Notes: generated by a model from the sequence alone, not told the origin. Counted from the first letter of the stretch, positions 1 to 8,276 are shown. The stretch: 64,000 nucleotides of DNA from Aurantimonas endophytica (GCF_014196845.1 NZ_JACIEM010000004.1:310001-374000); one strand, 5' to 3'. Translations and numbers: made by a program.

Positions 1-2
1 CC

Positions 3-638
3 GCCCGCGCCGCCGATACGAGCCTCGACCACGACAACCCGCTGGAGGAACTCTTCGAGGACCAGATCCGCGCCGCCGACCTGATCGTCCTCAACAAGGC
101 CGATCTCGTCGACGCCGAAACGCTGGAGCGGGTCCGCGCCGAAATCGCTGGGCAAGCCGCTGCCGGCGTCAAGATCGTCAGCGCCGAAGCCGGCAGCCTG
201 CCGGCCGACGTGCTGCTCGGCATCGCCGCCGGCACCGAGGATCTGATCGCCGGCCGCAAGTCGCATCACGAGATCGAGCACGAGGCGGACGGCGCCGAGC
301 ATGACCACGACGAGTTCGAGAGCTTCGTCGTCGACGCCGGCAGCGTCGCCGACCCAAAGGCCTTCGCGGACGGGCTCGCCGGCCTGATCGCCGCGCACGA
401 CATATTGCGCGTCAAGGGTTTCGCCGAGGTGCCGGGCAAGGCCATGCGCCTCGTCGTCCAGGCCGTCGGCCAGCGGATCGAGACCTATTTCGACCGGCCA
501 TGGAAGTTCGGCGAGACCCGCGCCACGCGCCTCGTCGTCATCGGCCTGCATGACGGGCTGGACGCGGCGACCTGCGCCACGATCACCGCGGCGATCCGCG
601 GCCTGACCGACGACGCGGCGCGGGACGCCGCCGAGTAG
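3..638 (+). CDS. cobW: CobW, GTP-dependent metal chaperone of cobalamin synthesis (5' end outside window)
   Basis: The reading frame is open from the first bases, so the N-terminal half with the Walker A motif lies upstream. What is visible starts near the end of the G3E GTPase domain: the guanine-recognition motif NKADLVD is seen at about bases 93-113, followed by a CobW C-terminal domain. A His/Asp/Glu-rich stretch (HHEIEHEADGAEHDHDEF) at about bases 264-317 is typical of COG0523 metallochaperones and fits cobalt handling. The stop codon TAG overlaps the ribosome-binding site of cobN, so the two are translationally linked. CobW is taken to supply cobalt to the CobNST chelatase. The COG0523 family also has zinc chaperones, but the cobN neighbour makes CobW the best call. 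Confidence 0.93.
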   Translation, partial: ARAADTSLDHDNPLEELFEDQIRAADLIVLNKADLVDAETLERVRAEIAGQAAAGVKIVSAEAGSLPADVLLGIAAGTEDLIAGRKSHHEIEHEADGAEHDHDEFESFVVDAGSVADPKAFADGLAGLIAAHDILRVKGFAEVPGKAMRLVVQAVGQRIETYFDRPWKFGETRATRLVVIGLHDGLDAATCATITAAIRGLTDDAARDAAE

Positions 639-647
639 GAGCAGCTT

Positions 648-3600
648 TTGCATCTTCTCCTCGCCCAGCAGGGCACGATCGACGACGGCGGCGAGGCCAT
701 CGATCTCGGCCAGTCGCCGGCGGACATCGTCGTCCTGTCGGCGGCCGACACCGAGATCGCCGGCCTCGCCTTCGCCGCAAGGCGCCTCGGCGCGGCGGCA
801 CCGTCGCTGCGCCTCGCCAATCTCCTGCGGCTGAAGCACCCGATGTCGGTCGACGTCTATGTCGAGCGCACGCTCCGCCACGCCAAGCTGGTGGTCGTGC
901 GCCTGCTCGGCGGCGCCGCCTACTGGCCCTACGGCCTCGACGCGCTGCTCGCCAACGCGCAAGCCTCGGGCGGCCAGCTCGTCGTGCTGCCCGGCGACGA
1001 CAAGCCCGATCCGGGCCTCGACCGCTATTCGACTGTGTCGCCCGAAATCCGCGACCGGCTCTGGGCCTATCTGGTCGAAGGCGGCGCCGCCAACGCCGAC
1101 AATTTCCTCCTGTCGCTGCGCTGGCTGCTGGACGGCGGCGACGCGCCGGCCGAAGCGCAGCCGCTGCTAAAGGCGGGCGTGCTGGAACTGGGGGGCGCTT
1201 CCGGCGTCGGCGATTGGCCGATCTCCCCCCTTGTGGGGGAGGTGTCCGGCAGGACAGAGGGGGGCAGGTCGCCCGCCGACCTCAGTTCAACGAAGGAAGT
1301 GATCGAGCGCACCGAGGGTGACACGCCAGCCAAACCGGCCAGCGAAGCCCACCCCCCTCTGCCTGCCGGCTTTGGGGACGAGCCACGCGTCTCGTCCCGT
1401 CCTGCGGACCCCGCCACAAGGGGGGAGATCGAAGGTGGCGAGGGCAGCGGGCTTGCCTCGACCGCCGAGCCTGAAGTCGAAGACGCCGAGGCCAGCGATG
1501 AGCCGATCTCCCCCCTTGTGGGGGAGATGTCCGGCAGGACAGAGGGGGGTACGCCTCCCGCCAGCCTACATCCGTCCGAGCAAGCGCTCGAAAGCGCCGG
1601 CTCTGGCAACCTGACCGCCCCAACCAAAGTGGCATCCGAAGCCCACCCCCCTCTGCCTGCCGGCATCTCCCCCACAAGGGGGGAGATCAATGGTGGCCCA
1701 GGCGGCGCGCTTGCCTCAACTGCCGAGCTTGAAGTCGAAGTCGCGGAGGCCAGCGACAAGCTGATCTCCCCCCTTGTGGGGGAGATGTCCGGCAGGACAG
1801 AGGGGGGTGAGTCCCCCAAAACCGCAGATAAACCCGAAAAACCCCTCGCCGCCATCGTCTGCTACCGGGCGCTGGCGCAGAGCGGGCAGACGGAGCCGGT
1901 GGAAGCGCTGGCGCGGGCGCTGGCGGAGCGCGGGCTGGGCGTGCTGCCGGTGTTCATCTCCAGCCTCAAGGACCCGGTTTCCGTCGAGACGGTGCGGGCG
2001 CTGTTCGCAAGACGCGCGCCGTCCGTCGTGATCAACCTCACCGGCTTTGCGGTCTCCTCGCCGGGCGGCGAGCGGGTGCCGACGGTGCTGGAGGAACAGG
2101 GCGCGGTGGTGCTGCAGGCGGTGCTCGCCAGCGGGGCGCGCGAGACCTGGGCTGCCTCGCCGCAGGGCCTGTCGGCGCGGGACCTCGCGATGAACGTCGC
2201 GCTCCCCGAAGTCGACGGCAGGGTGCTGAGCCGCGCCATCGCCTTCAAGTCGGCCGGCGACTGGGACGCCCTGACCGAGACCGACATCGTCGCCCACCGC
2301 GCGCTGCCGGACCGGGTTGCCTTCGTCGCCGAACTCGCTGCGCGCTGGGCAAGGCTTAGGGCCAAAACGCCGGCCGAGCGCCGCGTCGCGATCCTTCTTG
2401 CCAACTACCCCAACCGCGACGGACGGCTCGGCAACGGCGTCGGGCTGGATACGCCCGCCGGCATGATCGAGGTGCTGCGGGCCATGGCGGACGCCGGCTA
2501 CGCCGTCGCCGGCATCCCCGCGAACGGCGACGCGCTGATCGATCATCTGATGGCCGGCCCGACCAATGCCGGCACCGCGGCGCGGACGATCCGCGAGACC
2601 ATGTCGCTGGGTGCCTATCGCCTGTTCTTCGCTACGCTGCCGCAAGCCCTGCAGGACGCCGCAACGGCGCGCTGGGGCGATCCCGCCGACGATCCCTTCG
2701 TGGTCGAACGTCCCGAGGGCGCGGCCTTCGCGCTGCCGCTGGCGCGCTTCGGCGAGACGCTCGTCGGCATACAGCCGGCGCGCGGCTACAATATCGACCC
2801 GAAGGAGACCTACCACTCGCCCGACCTCGTGCCGCCGCATAATTATCTCGCCCTCTACGCCTTCCTGCGGACCGAATACGGCGCCGACGCCATCGTCCAC
2901 ATGGGCAAGCACGGCAACCTCGAATGGCTTCCCGGCAAGGCGCTGGCGCTGTCGGCCGAATGCTGGCCGGAGGCGGTGCTGGGCCCGCTGCCGCATCTCT
3001 ACCCGTTCATCGTCAACGATCCGGGCGAGGGGACGCAGGCCAAGCGCCGGGCCGCCGCGGTGATCATCGACCATCTGACGCCGCCGCTGACCCGTGCCGA
3101 AAGCTACGGCCCGCTGAAGGATCTCGAAGCCCTCGTCGACGAATATTACCAGGCCGCCGGCAGCGACCCGCGCCGCCTCGAACTCCTCAAGGGCCGCATC
3201 CTCGACCTCGTCCGGGACATCGGCCTCGACCACGACGCCGGCATCGGGATCGACGACGGCGCGGCCGCGGCGCTGGCCAAGCTCGACGCCTATCTCTGCG
3301 ACCTCAAGGAAATGCAGATCCGCGACGGGCTGCACGTCTTCGGCCTGGCGCCCGAGGGGCGGCTGCTGACCGACCTCGTCGTGGCGCTGGCCCGGCTGCC
3401 GCGGGGCATCGCGGCGGCGGATGCCTCGTTGCATCGCGCGTTGGCGGCGGATGTGTTGTCTCGTGCGACGTCAGAGCGCGGTGGTGCGCCTTACCCCCCT
3501 CTGCCTGCCGGCATCTCCCCCACAAGGGGGGAGATCGATGATGCTACCGACAGCAGCCTTGCTGTCTCGGCCGAGCAGATCGAAAGAGCCGAGGCCAGCG

Positions 3601-5516
3601 ACAAGCCGATCTCCCCCCTTGTGGGGGAGATGTCCGGCAGGACAGAGGGGGGTACGCGGCCCGCCACCCTCAGCCGATCCGAGGAACCCTCTAAAAGCGC
3701 GGCTCATGAACTGGCCACCCCGGCCGAGCAGGTCCCCGAAGCCCACCCCCCTCTGCCTACCGGCATCTCCCCCACAAGGGGGGAGATCGAAGCGAGCACC
3801 GGTGGCACGTCTGCCTTATCCGCCGAGCAGAAGAACGAAAGCGGCAAGCCTGGCGATTATCTGATCTCCCCCCTTGTGGGGGAGATGTCCGGCAGGACAG
3901 AGGGGGGTACGCCTCCCGCCAACCTCAGCCGGACCGAGCAACCGACCGGCAGGACAGAGGGGGGTACGCCACCCGCCGCACCCGCGAGCCCGAACACCCC
4001 CTTCGACCCGCTCGACTGCGACATGGCCGCCCCATGGGCCGGTCCGCGCCCACATCTCCTGCAATCCCTCTCCCCCGACCCATGGCGCACCAACGGCGAC
4101 ACGGTCGAGCGCCTCGAACTGCTGGCCGCAAGCCTCGTCGCCGGCGAAACCACACCCGACCCGGCCTGGACCGCCACCACCGCCGTCCTCGCCGAGATCG
4201 ACGCGCGCCTCCGCCCCGCCGTCACCAGCTCCGGCCCCGCCGAGATCGCCGGGCTGCTCGCGGGCCTTGCCGGTCGCTTCGTCGCGCCCGGGCCCTCCGG
4301 CGCGCCGACGCGGGGGCGGCCGGACGTGCTGCCGACGGGGCGCAACTTCTACTCTGTCGATACGCGCGCCGTGCCGACCGAGGCCGCGTGGGATCTCGGC
4401 CGGCGCTCGGCGGAGCTGCTGGTGACGCGGCACCTGCAGGACAATGGCGACTGGCCGGGTTCGATCGGCATCACCGCCTGGGGAACGTCCAACATGCGCA
4501 CCGGGGGTGACGACATCGCCCAGGCCTTCGCGCTGATCGGCGCGAGGCCGGTCTGGGACCGCGCATCGCGGCGGGTCACCGGCTACGAGATCATCACGCT
4601 GGCCGAACTCGGCCGGCCGCGCGTCGACGTCACGCTGCGCATCTCCGGCTTCTTCCGGGATGCCTTCCCCGACCAGATCGCGCTGTTCGACCGCGCGGCG
4701 CGGGCGGTCGGCGCGCTCGACGAGCCGGCCGAGGAAAATCCCGTCGCCGCCCGCATGGCGGAAGAGCGCGCGGCGCTGGTCGCCTCGGGCGTTCCGGAGG
4801 CGGAGGCCGCGCGGCGCGCCGGGTTTCGGGTCTTCGGCTCGATGCCCGGCGCCTACGGGGCCGGACTGCAGGCGCTGATCGACGAGAAGGGCTGGACCGA
4901 CAAAGCAGATCTTGCCGAGAGCTATCTCGTCTGGGGCTCTTACGCCTACGGCGCCGGCACGGAGGGCGAGGCGGACCGGCAGGGCTTCGAGGCGCGGCTT
5001 TCGACCGTCGAGGCGGTGGTGCAGAACCAGGACAACCGCGAGCACGACCTCCTCGATTCCGACGACTACTACCAGTTCGAGGGCGGCATGACGGCGGCGG
5101 TGGAGCATGTCTCCGGCCGGCGGCCGGTCGTCTACCACAACGACCATTCGCGGCCCGAGCGGCCAGTGGTGCGCACGCTGGAGGAGGAGATCGGCCGCGT
5201 CGTCAGGGCGCGGGTGGTCAATCCGAAATGGATTGCCGGCGTCATGCGCCACGGCTACAAGGGGGCCTTCGAGATCGCCGCCACCGTCGACTACATGTTC
5301 GCCTTCGCCGCCACCACCGGCGCCGTCCGCGACCATCATTTCGAGGCGGCCTATCGCGCCTTCGTCATCGACGAACGGGTGCGGGCATTCCTGATGGACC
5401 ATAATCCGCATGCCTTCCGCGACCTGTGCGACAGGTTGGCGGAAGCCATCGACCGAGGTCTGTGGAAACCGCGCTCGAACTCGGTGGCGGCGACGCTCCA
5501 GAGCGCTCCTTCGTGA
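648..5516 (+). CDS. cobN: Cobaltochelatase large subunit CobN with two in-frame palindromic-repeat insertions
   Basis: CobN is the ATP-dependent subunit that inserts cobalt into hydrogenobyrinic acid a,c-diamide with CobS and CobT. The start is TTG with AGGAG six bases upstream; no ATG is available. The product is 1622 residues, against about 1250-1290 for ordinary CobN. The excess sits in two blocks, at about residues 191-387 and 950-1106. Each is built of short elements read as ISPLVGEMSGRTEGG in one orientation and PPLPAGISPTRGEI in the other, separated by Ala/Glu- or Ser/Pro-rich spacers. Conserved CobN sequence resumes cleanly after each block (AAIVCYRAL after block 1, FDPLDC after block 2), and no frame is broken. 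The insertions fall in linkers, so the enzyme may stay functional; that is inference. Confidence 0.95.
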   Translation: MHLLLAQQGTIDDGGEAIDLGQSPADIVVLSAADTEIAGLAFAARRLGAAAPSLRLANLLRLKHPMSVDVYVERTLRHAKLVVVRLLGGAAYWPYGLDALLANAQASGGQLVVLPGDDKPDPGLDRYSTVSPEIRDRLWAYLVEGGAANADNFLLSLRWLLDGGDAPAEAQPLLKAGVLELGGASGVGDWPISPLVGEVSGRTEGGRSPADLSSTKEVIERTEGDTPAKPASEAHPPLPAGFGDEPRVSSRPADPATRGEIEGGEGSGLASTAEPEVEDAEASDEPISPLVGEMSGRTEGGTPPASLHPSEQALESAGSGNLTAPTKVASEAHPPLPAGISPTRGEINGGPGGALASTAELEVEVAEASDKLISPLVGEMSGRTEGGESPKTADKPEKPLAAIVCYRALAQSGQTEPVEALARALAERGLGVLPVFISSLKDPVSVETVRALFARRAPSVVINLTGFAVSSPGGERVPTVLEEQGAVVLQAVLASGARETWAASPQGLSARDLAMNVALPEVDGRVLSRAIAFKSAGDWDALTETDIVAHRALPDRVAFVAELAARWARLRAKTPAERRVAILLANYPNRDGRLGNGVGLDTPAGMIEVLRAMADAGYAVAGIPANGDALIDHLMAGPTNAGTAARTIRETMSLGAYRLFFATLPQALQDAATARWGDPADDPFVVERPEGAAFALPLARFGETLVGIQPARGYNIDPKETYHSPDLVPPHNYLALYAFLRTEYGADAIVHMGKHGNLEWLPGKALALSAECWPEAVLGPLPHLYPFIVNDPGEGTQAKRRAAAVIIDHLTPPLTRAESYGPLKDLEALVDEYYQAAGSDPRRLELLKGRILDLVRDIGLDHDAGIGIDDGAAAALAKLDAYLCDLKEMQIRDGLHVFGLAPEGRLLTDLVVALARLPRGIAAADASLHRALAADVLSRATSERGGAPYPPLPAGISPTRGEIDDATDSSLAVSAEQIERAEASDKPISPLVGEMSGRTEGGTRPATLSRSEEPSKSAAHELATPAEQVPEAHPPLPTGISPTRGEIEASTGGTSALSAEQKNESGKPGDYLISPLVGEMSGRTEGGTPPANLSRTEQPTGRTEGGTPPAAPASPNTPFDPLDCDMAAPWAGPRPHLLQSLSPDPWRTNGDTVERLELLAASLVAGETTPDPAWTATTAVLAEIDARLRPAVTSSGPAEIAGLLAGLAGRFVAPGPSGAPTRGRPDVLPTGRNFYSVDTRAVPTEAAWDLGRRSAELLVTRHLQDNGDWPGSIGITAWGTSNMRTGGDDIAQAFALIGARPVWDRASRRVTGYEIITLAELGRPRVDVTLRISGFFRDAFPDQIALFDRAARAVGALDEPAEENPVAARMAEERAALVASGVPEAEAARRAGFRVFGSMPGAYGAGLQALIDEKGWTDKADLAESYLVWGSYAYGAGTEGEADRQGFEARLSTVEAVVQNQDNREHDLLDSDDYYQFEGGMTAAVEHVSGRRPVVYHNDHSRPERPVVRTLEEEIGRVVRARVVNPKWIAGVMRHGYKGAFEIAATVDYMFAFAATTGAVRDHHFEAAYRAFVIDERVRAFLMDHNPHAFRDLCDRLAEAIDRGLWKPRSNSVAATLQSAPS
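1220..1807 (+). repeat. Array 1 of palindromic elements (family 1) inside cobN
   Basis: Three forward elements (1220-1264, 1505-1549, 1763-1807) alternate with two reverse elements (1352-1430, 1646-1688). The forward element is 45 bp: a hairpin with arms ATCTCCCCC and GGGGGAGAT, then TCCGGCAGGAC and a run of G. The first reverse element carries 36 extra bases. Forward elements are spaced 285 and 258 bp, multiples of three. The two 74-bp reverse-to-forward spacers resemble each other, both containing CTTGCCTC, GCCGAG and GAGGCCAGCGA, so whole composite units have been duplicated. All five copies are translated as part of CobN. Confidence 0.95.
3494..3964 (+). repeat. Array 2 of palindromic elements (family 1) inside cobN
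   Basis: Reverse elements lie at 3494-3536 and 3746-3788, forward elements at 3608-3652 and 3863-3907, and a truncated forward tail (CCGGCAGGAC onward) at 3946-3964. The forward-to-forward distance is 255 bp and reverse-to-reverse 252 bp, both multiples of three. Spacers between reverse and forward copies match those of array 1 (GCCGAGCAG, GAGGCCAGCGACAAG), so the two arrays share a composite unit of about 255 bp. The array splits CobN between its ASLHRALAADV segment and FDPLDC. Confidence 0.94.
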
Positions 5517-5534
5517 GCAGACAGGCTAATTCCC

Positions 5535-5963
5535 GTGACCGTACGCATCGAGCGGATCGAGGGGCTGGACGGCGACCGCCGCGCCGCGATCACCGCCCCC
5601 TTCGCGGAGGCCGCGACCGTCAAGCGCTTCGCCTTCTCGCCCCACCATTTGACGCTGGCCCTGACCGACGAGCATGGCATCGACGGCGGGCTGATCGCCC
5701 AGCTCTACTGGGACTGGATGCATGTCGAGATCCTCGCCGTGCCGGAGCGCTATCGCGGAAAGGGCCTCGGCCGGGCGCTGCTCGAACAGGCCGAATCCGT
5801 CGCGGCGGCGTCTGGCTGCACCGGCGCCTGGGTCGACACCTATTCCTTCCAGTCGCCGGGTTTTTACGAAAAGATGGGCTACAGCGTCTTCGGCCGCCTG
5901 CCGAACTATCCGAAGGGCGAAGAGCGGATCTTCTTCGCCAAGCAGCTCAAGGCTGCCGACTGA
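5535..5963 (+). CDS. GNAT family N-acetyltransferase
   Basis: This 142-residue protein has the GNAT fold signature. The acetyl-CoA-binding motif A is the stretch VEILAVPERYRGKGLGRALL (about residues 64-83), and the C-terminal FYEKMGYSVFGRLPNYPKG matches the usual end of the domain. It begins 18 bases after the cobN stop and ends 16 bases before cobO, so it is embedded in the cobalamin operon. The acceptor substrate is unknown and nothing in the sequence links it to corrinoid chemistry. It may simply be co-transcribed. Start ATG is not certain, since the frame is open slightly upstream, but length is normal for the family. Confidence 0.85.
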   Translation: MTVRIERIEGLDGDRRAAITAPFAEAATVKRFAFSPHHLTLALTDEHGIDGGLIAQLYWDWMHVEILAVPERYRGKGLGRALLEQAESVAAASGCTGAWVDTYSFQSPGFYEKMGYSVFGRLPNYPKGEERIFFAKQLKAAD

Positions 5964-5979
5964 ACAGGGGAGGGACTTC

Positions 5980-6624
5980 ATGAGCGAGAGCGAACGCACC
6001 CGCATCACCGACGGCATGAGCGAGGCCGAGCTCGACGCACGCCACGCCGAGAAGATGAAGAAGAAGAAGGCGGCGCGCGACAAGATCCTCGCCACCAAGA
6101 CGGTCGAGAAGGGCCTGCTGATCGTCCACACCGGCAAGGGCAAGGGCAAGTCCACCGCCGCCTTCGGCCTGGTCTTCCGGGCGCTCGGCAACGGCATGAA
6201 GGTCGCCATCGTGCAGTTCGTGAAGGGCAAGTGGGAGACCGGCGAGCGCAAGGTGCTGGAGAAGTTTCCCGGCGAGGTGACGATGACCGCGATGGGCGAC
6301 GGCTTCACCTGGGAGACCCAGGACCGCCAGCGCGACATCGCCGCCGCCCGTGCCGCCTGGGACCGCGCCAAGGCGCTGATCATGGACGACGAGCACGACC
6401 TGGTGCTGCTCGACGAGCTCAACATCGTCCTGCGCTACGACTATCTCGCCGTCGCCGAGGTCGTCGAGTTCCTCAAGGCCAAGCCGGCGATGAAGCACGT
6501 CGTCGTCACCGGCCGCAACGCCAAGGACGAGCTGATCGAGATCGCCGACCTCGTCACCGAGATGGAAATGATCAAGCACCCGTTCCGGTCGGGCGTGAAG
6601 GCGCAGCGGGGGATCGAGTTTTAG
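5980..6624 (+). CDS. cobO: Cob(I)yrinic acid a,c-diamide adenosyltransferase
   Basis: The enzyme transfers the 5'-deoxyadenosyl group of ATP to reduced corrinoid, making the adenosylated cobalamin precursor. The protein has 214 residues, normal for CobO/BtuR. The P-loop HTGKGKGKST lies at about residues 50-59 after a basic N-terminal helix (EKMKKKKAARDK), and VLLDELNIVLRYDY carries the acidic Walker B-like residues. The C-terminus ends in the familiar KHPFRSGVKAQRGIEF. The start at 5980 was chosen over an in-frame upstream ATG because GGGAGG precedes it and the upstream sequence overlaps the GNAT gene. It is the last recognisable gene of the cobalamin operon here. Confidence 0.96.
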   Translation: MSESERTRITDGMSEAELDARHAEKMKKKKAARDKILATKTVEKGLLIVHTGKGKGKSTAAFGLVFRALGNGMKVAIVQFVKGKWETGERKVLEKFPGEVTMTAMGDGFTWETQDRQRDIAAARAAWDRAKALIMDDEHDLVLLDELNIVLRYDYLAVAEVVEFLKAKPAMKHVVVTGRNAKDELIEIADLVTEMEMIKHPFRSGVKAQRGIEF

Positions 6625-6759
6625 GGGGCTTCGCGGATCGTCCGACGCCCGTAAAGGAAATCCCTCCCAATGCCTTCGCAATATTATTTGGCGGATGCTG
6701 GTTGCTTTCTTGTTTAGACTCAACTCCCATGGTCGCTGCGTTCAGCCTAGGGGGGTGCA

Positions 6760-7848
6760 ATGAGTATAGACGAAAAGCTAAGGGGGCTCGCCGATCGCGT
6801 CCGTAACCACTCCAGCGCGATGGTGACCGAGGAGGCAGTGAAGACCGCCGTCGTCCTGCCCTTCCTGGCCGCACTGGGCTACGACGTATTCGACCCTTCG
6901 GAAGTGATTCCGGAATTCACCGCCGACGCGGTCGGCAAAAAGGGCGAGAAGGTCGACTACGCGATCAAGATCGATGGCTCGATGCGCATTCTCGTCGAGT
7001 GCAAGCCGATCACCTGCAAGCTCGAGAAGCAGCACCTCGCGCAGTTGTATCGGTATTTCTCGGTCACGGACGCGAAGTTCGCCATTCTGACCAACGGCAG
7101 GACCTTCCATTTCCACACTGATCTGGAAGCGCCGAACAGACTCGACGACCGGCCGTTCCTGACATTCGATTTGGCGGAGTTGAATACCAATCTCCTTCCG
7201 GAATTGAAGAAGTTTGCGAGGGAAGGCTTTGACGTCGAGGGCGTCTTGCAGTCGGCGAACAGGCTCAAATACACCTCTGCGTTGAAGGCGGCTTTGACTA
7301 GCCTGATCGAGGACCCGAGTGAGGACTTCGTCCGCCTCGTCATCGCGGATGTGCATGACGGTAGGTTCACCGCTGCGGTCCGCGATCAGTTCACGCCGAT
7401 GGTCAAGACCGCTTTCCGCGAGTTGATCCGCGACATGGTCCAGAGCCGGATTTCGACGGCGCTGGAGAGCACCAGCGCGGTTGAAGCCGAACCGGAGGTA
7501 GAGGTGATCGATGAAGCCGAAGTCGTGACCACCGAGGAAGAAAAGGAGGGCTTCATGATCATCCGCGCGATCGCGCGCGAGGTCATCGCCCCCAAGCGCA
7601 TCCACATTCGCGATCAGAAGTCATATTGCGGCGTGCTGGTCGACAACAACAACCGCCGGCCGCTCGCCCGGCTATGGTTCAACAGAAGCGTAAAGTATCT
7701 CAGCCTCTTTGACGGCGACAAGGAAGAGAAAGTCAGGATCGAGACGCTCGATCATATCTACGATTACACCGACCGCATCCGGGCGACGGCGAAGCGCTAC
7801 GTGGACTCGGTGGCGCGAGAGGACGCGCCGGCGATGGTGGTGGAGTGA
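6760..7848 (+). CDS. Orphan type I restriction enzyme R N-terminal domain (HsdR_N-like) protein
   Basis: The 362-residue protein has a PD-(D/E)XK-type nuclease fold near its N-terminus. Visible elements are TEEAVKTAVVLPFLAALGYDVFDP, then KVDYAI and ILVECKP (about residues 66-86), which supply the D-X(n)-ExK active-site pattern. The C-terminal half (about residues 260-350) looks like a separate domain after an acidic linker rich in Glu/Val. No HsdM, HsdS or helicase motor is adjacent, so this is not a complete restriction system. Similar stand-alone proteins are common in bacteria and of unknown role. The start has a strong GGGGGG ribosome site. Composition is slightly less GC-rich than its neighbours, which may indicate acquisition. 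Confidence 0.8.
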   Translation: MSIDEKLRGLADRVRNHSSAMVTEEAVKTAVVLPFLAALGYDVFDPSEVIPEFTADAVGKKGEKVDYAIKIDGSMRILVECKPITCKLEKQHLAQLYRYFSVTDAKFAILTNGRTFHFHTDLEAPNRLDDRPFLTFDLAELNTNLLPELKKFAREGFDVEGVLQSANRLKYTSALKAALTSLIEDPSEDFVRLVIADVHDGRFTAAVRDQFTPMVKTAFRELIRDMVQSRISTALESTSAVEAEPEVEVIDEAEVVTTEEEKEGFMIIRAIAREVIAPKRIHIRDQKSYCGVLVDNNNRRPLARLWFNRSVKYLSLFDGDKEEKVRIETLDHIYDYTDRIRATAKRYVDSVAREDAPAMVVE

Positions 7849-8276
7849 CGTTGTCCGCTATCCCTTGGATGTAATTTTCATTCAAAAGACGCCGACCCTC
7901 CCGTTATTAGGCGGCTTCGCGGCTCCCCTCCACTGCAATGGGACGGCGCCGCGCCCTGCGTCGATGGCGACGGGCCGATCTCCCCCCTTGTGGGGGAGAT
8001 GCCTGGCAAGGCAGAGGGGGGTATTCCCGGCACCGACCCATCGGATGGTGCCGCAAAGCCACCCCCCTCTGGGCTGCCGCCCATCTCCCCCACAAGGGGG
8101 GAGATCGAAGCGCCACTGGCGTGCCGGTAGCTCGCCCGCCGCTGAGGCTTGGCCGCGACCATACGCGCCGCCCCCTCCCGCAGGAGCCCTCCTTCCGTAG
8201 CTGCCTCCAAGAATAACGCGCGCATTTCGGCAAGACGCGGTAGAAGCGATCCATTCCCCCTAAGAGCGATGCCGAC
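7849..8276. other. Intergenic region holding a family 1 repeat pair
   Basis: This 428-base stretch between the nuclease-like gene and the HWE kinase has no convincing gene. Its main content is an inverted pair of the same palindromic element found inside cobN. The rest shows no terminator, tRNA or promoter that I can support. Confidence 0.7.
7977..8106. repeat. Intergenic inverted pair of family 1 palindromic elements
   Basis: A forward copy (7977-8021) and a reverse copy (8062-8106), each 45 bp, are separated by 40 bases. Both keep the CTCCCCC...GGGGGAG hairpin and the CAGAGGGGGG tail but differ in the middle (GCCTGGCAAGG and GGGCGGCAGCC), so they belong to variants distinct from the cobN copies. 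Nothing translates through them, showing that the family is not confined to coding sequence. Confidence 0.92.

Noticed and set aside
1-648. Search for a cobalamin riboswitch
   Set aside because: The window starts inside cobW; any riboswitch would lie upstream and none of its conserved parts is visible here.
1067-1855. A 262-codon minus frame through cobN array 1
   Set aside because: The palindromic element is open on both strands and gives similar peptides in each; the frame has no start signal, no conserved domain, and lies inside cobN.
1220-3964. Repeat arrays considered as CRISPR
   Set aside because: Repeats alternate in orientation, spacers are 71-96 bp, related to one another and coding, and no cas gene is near.
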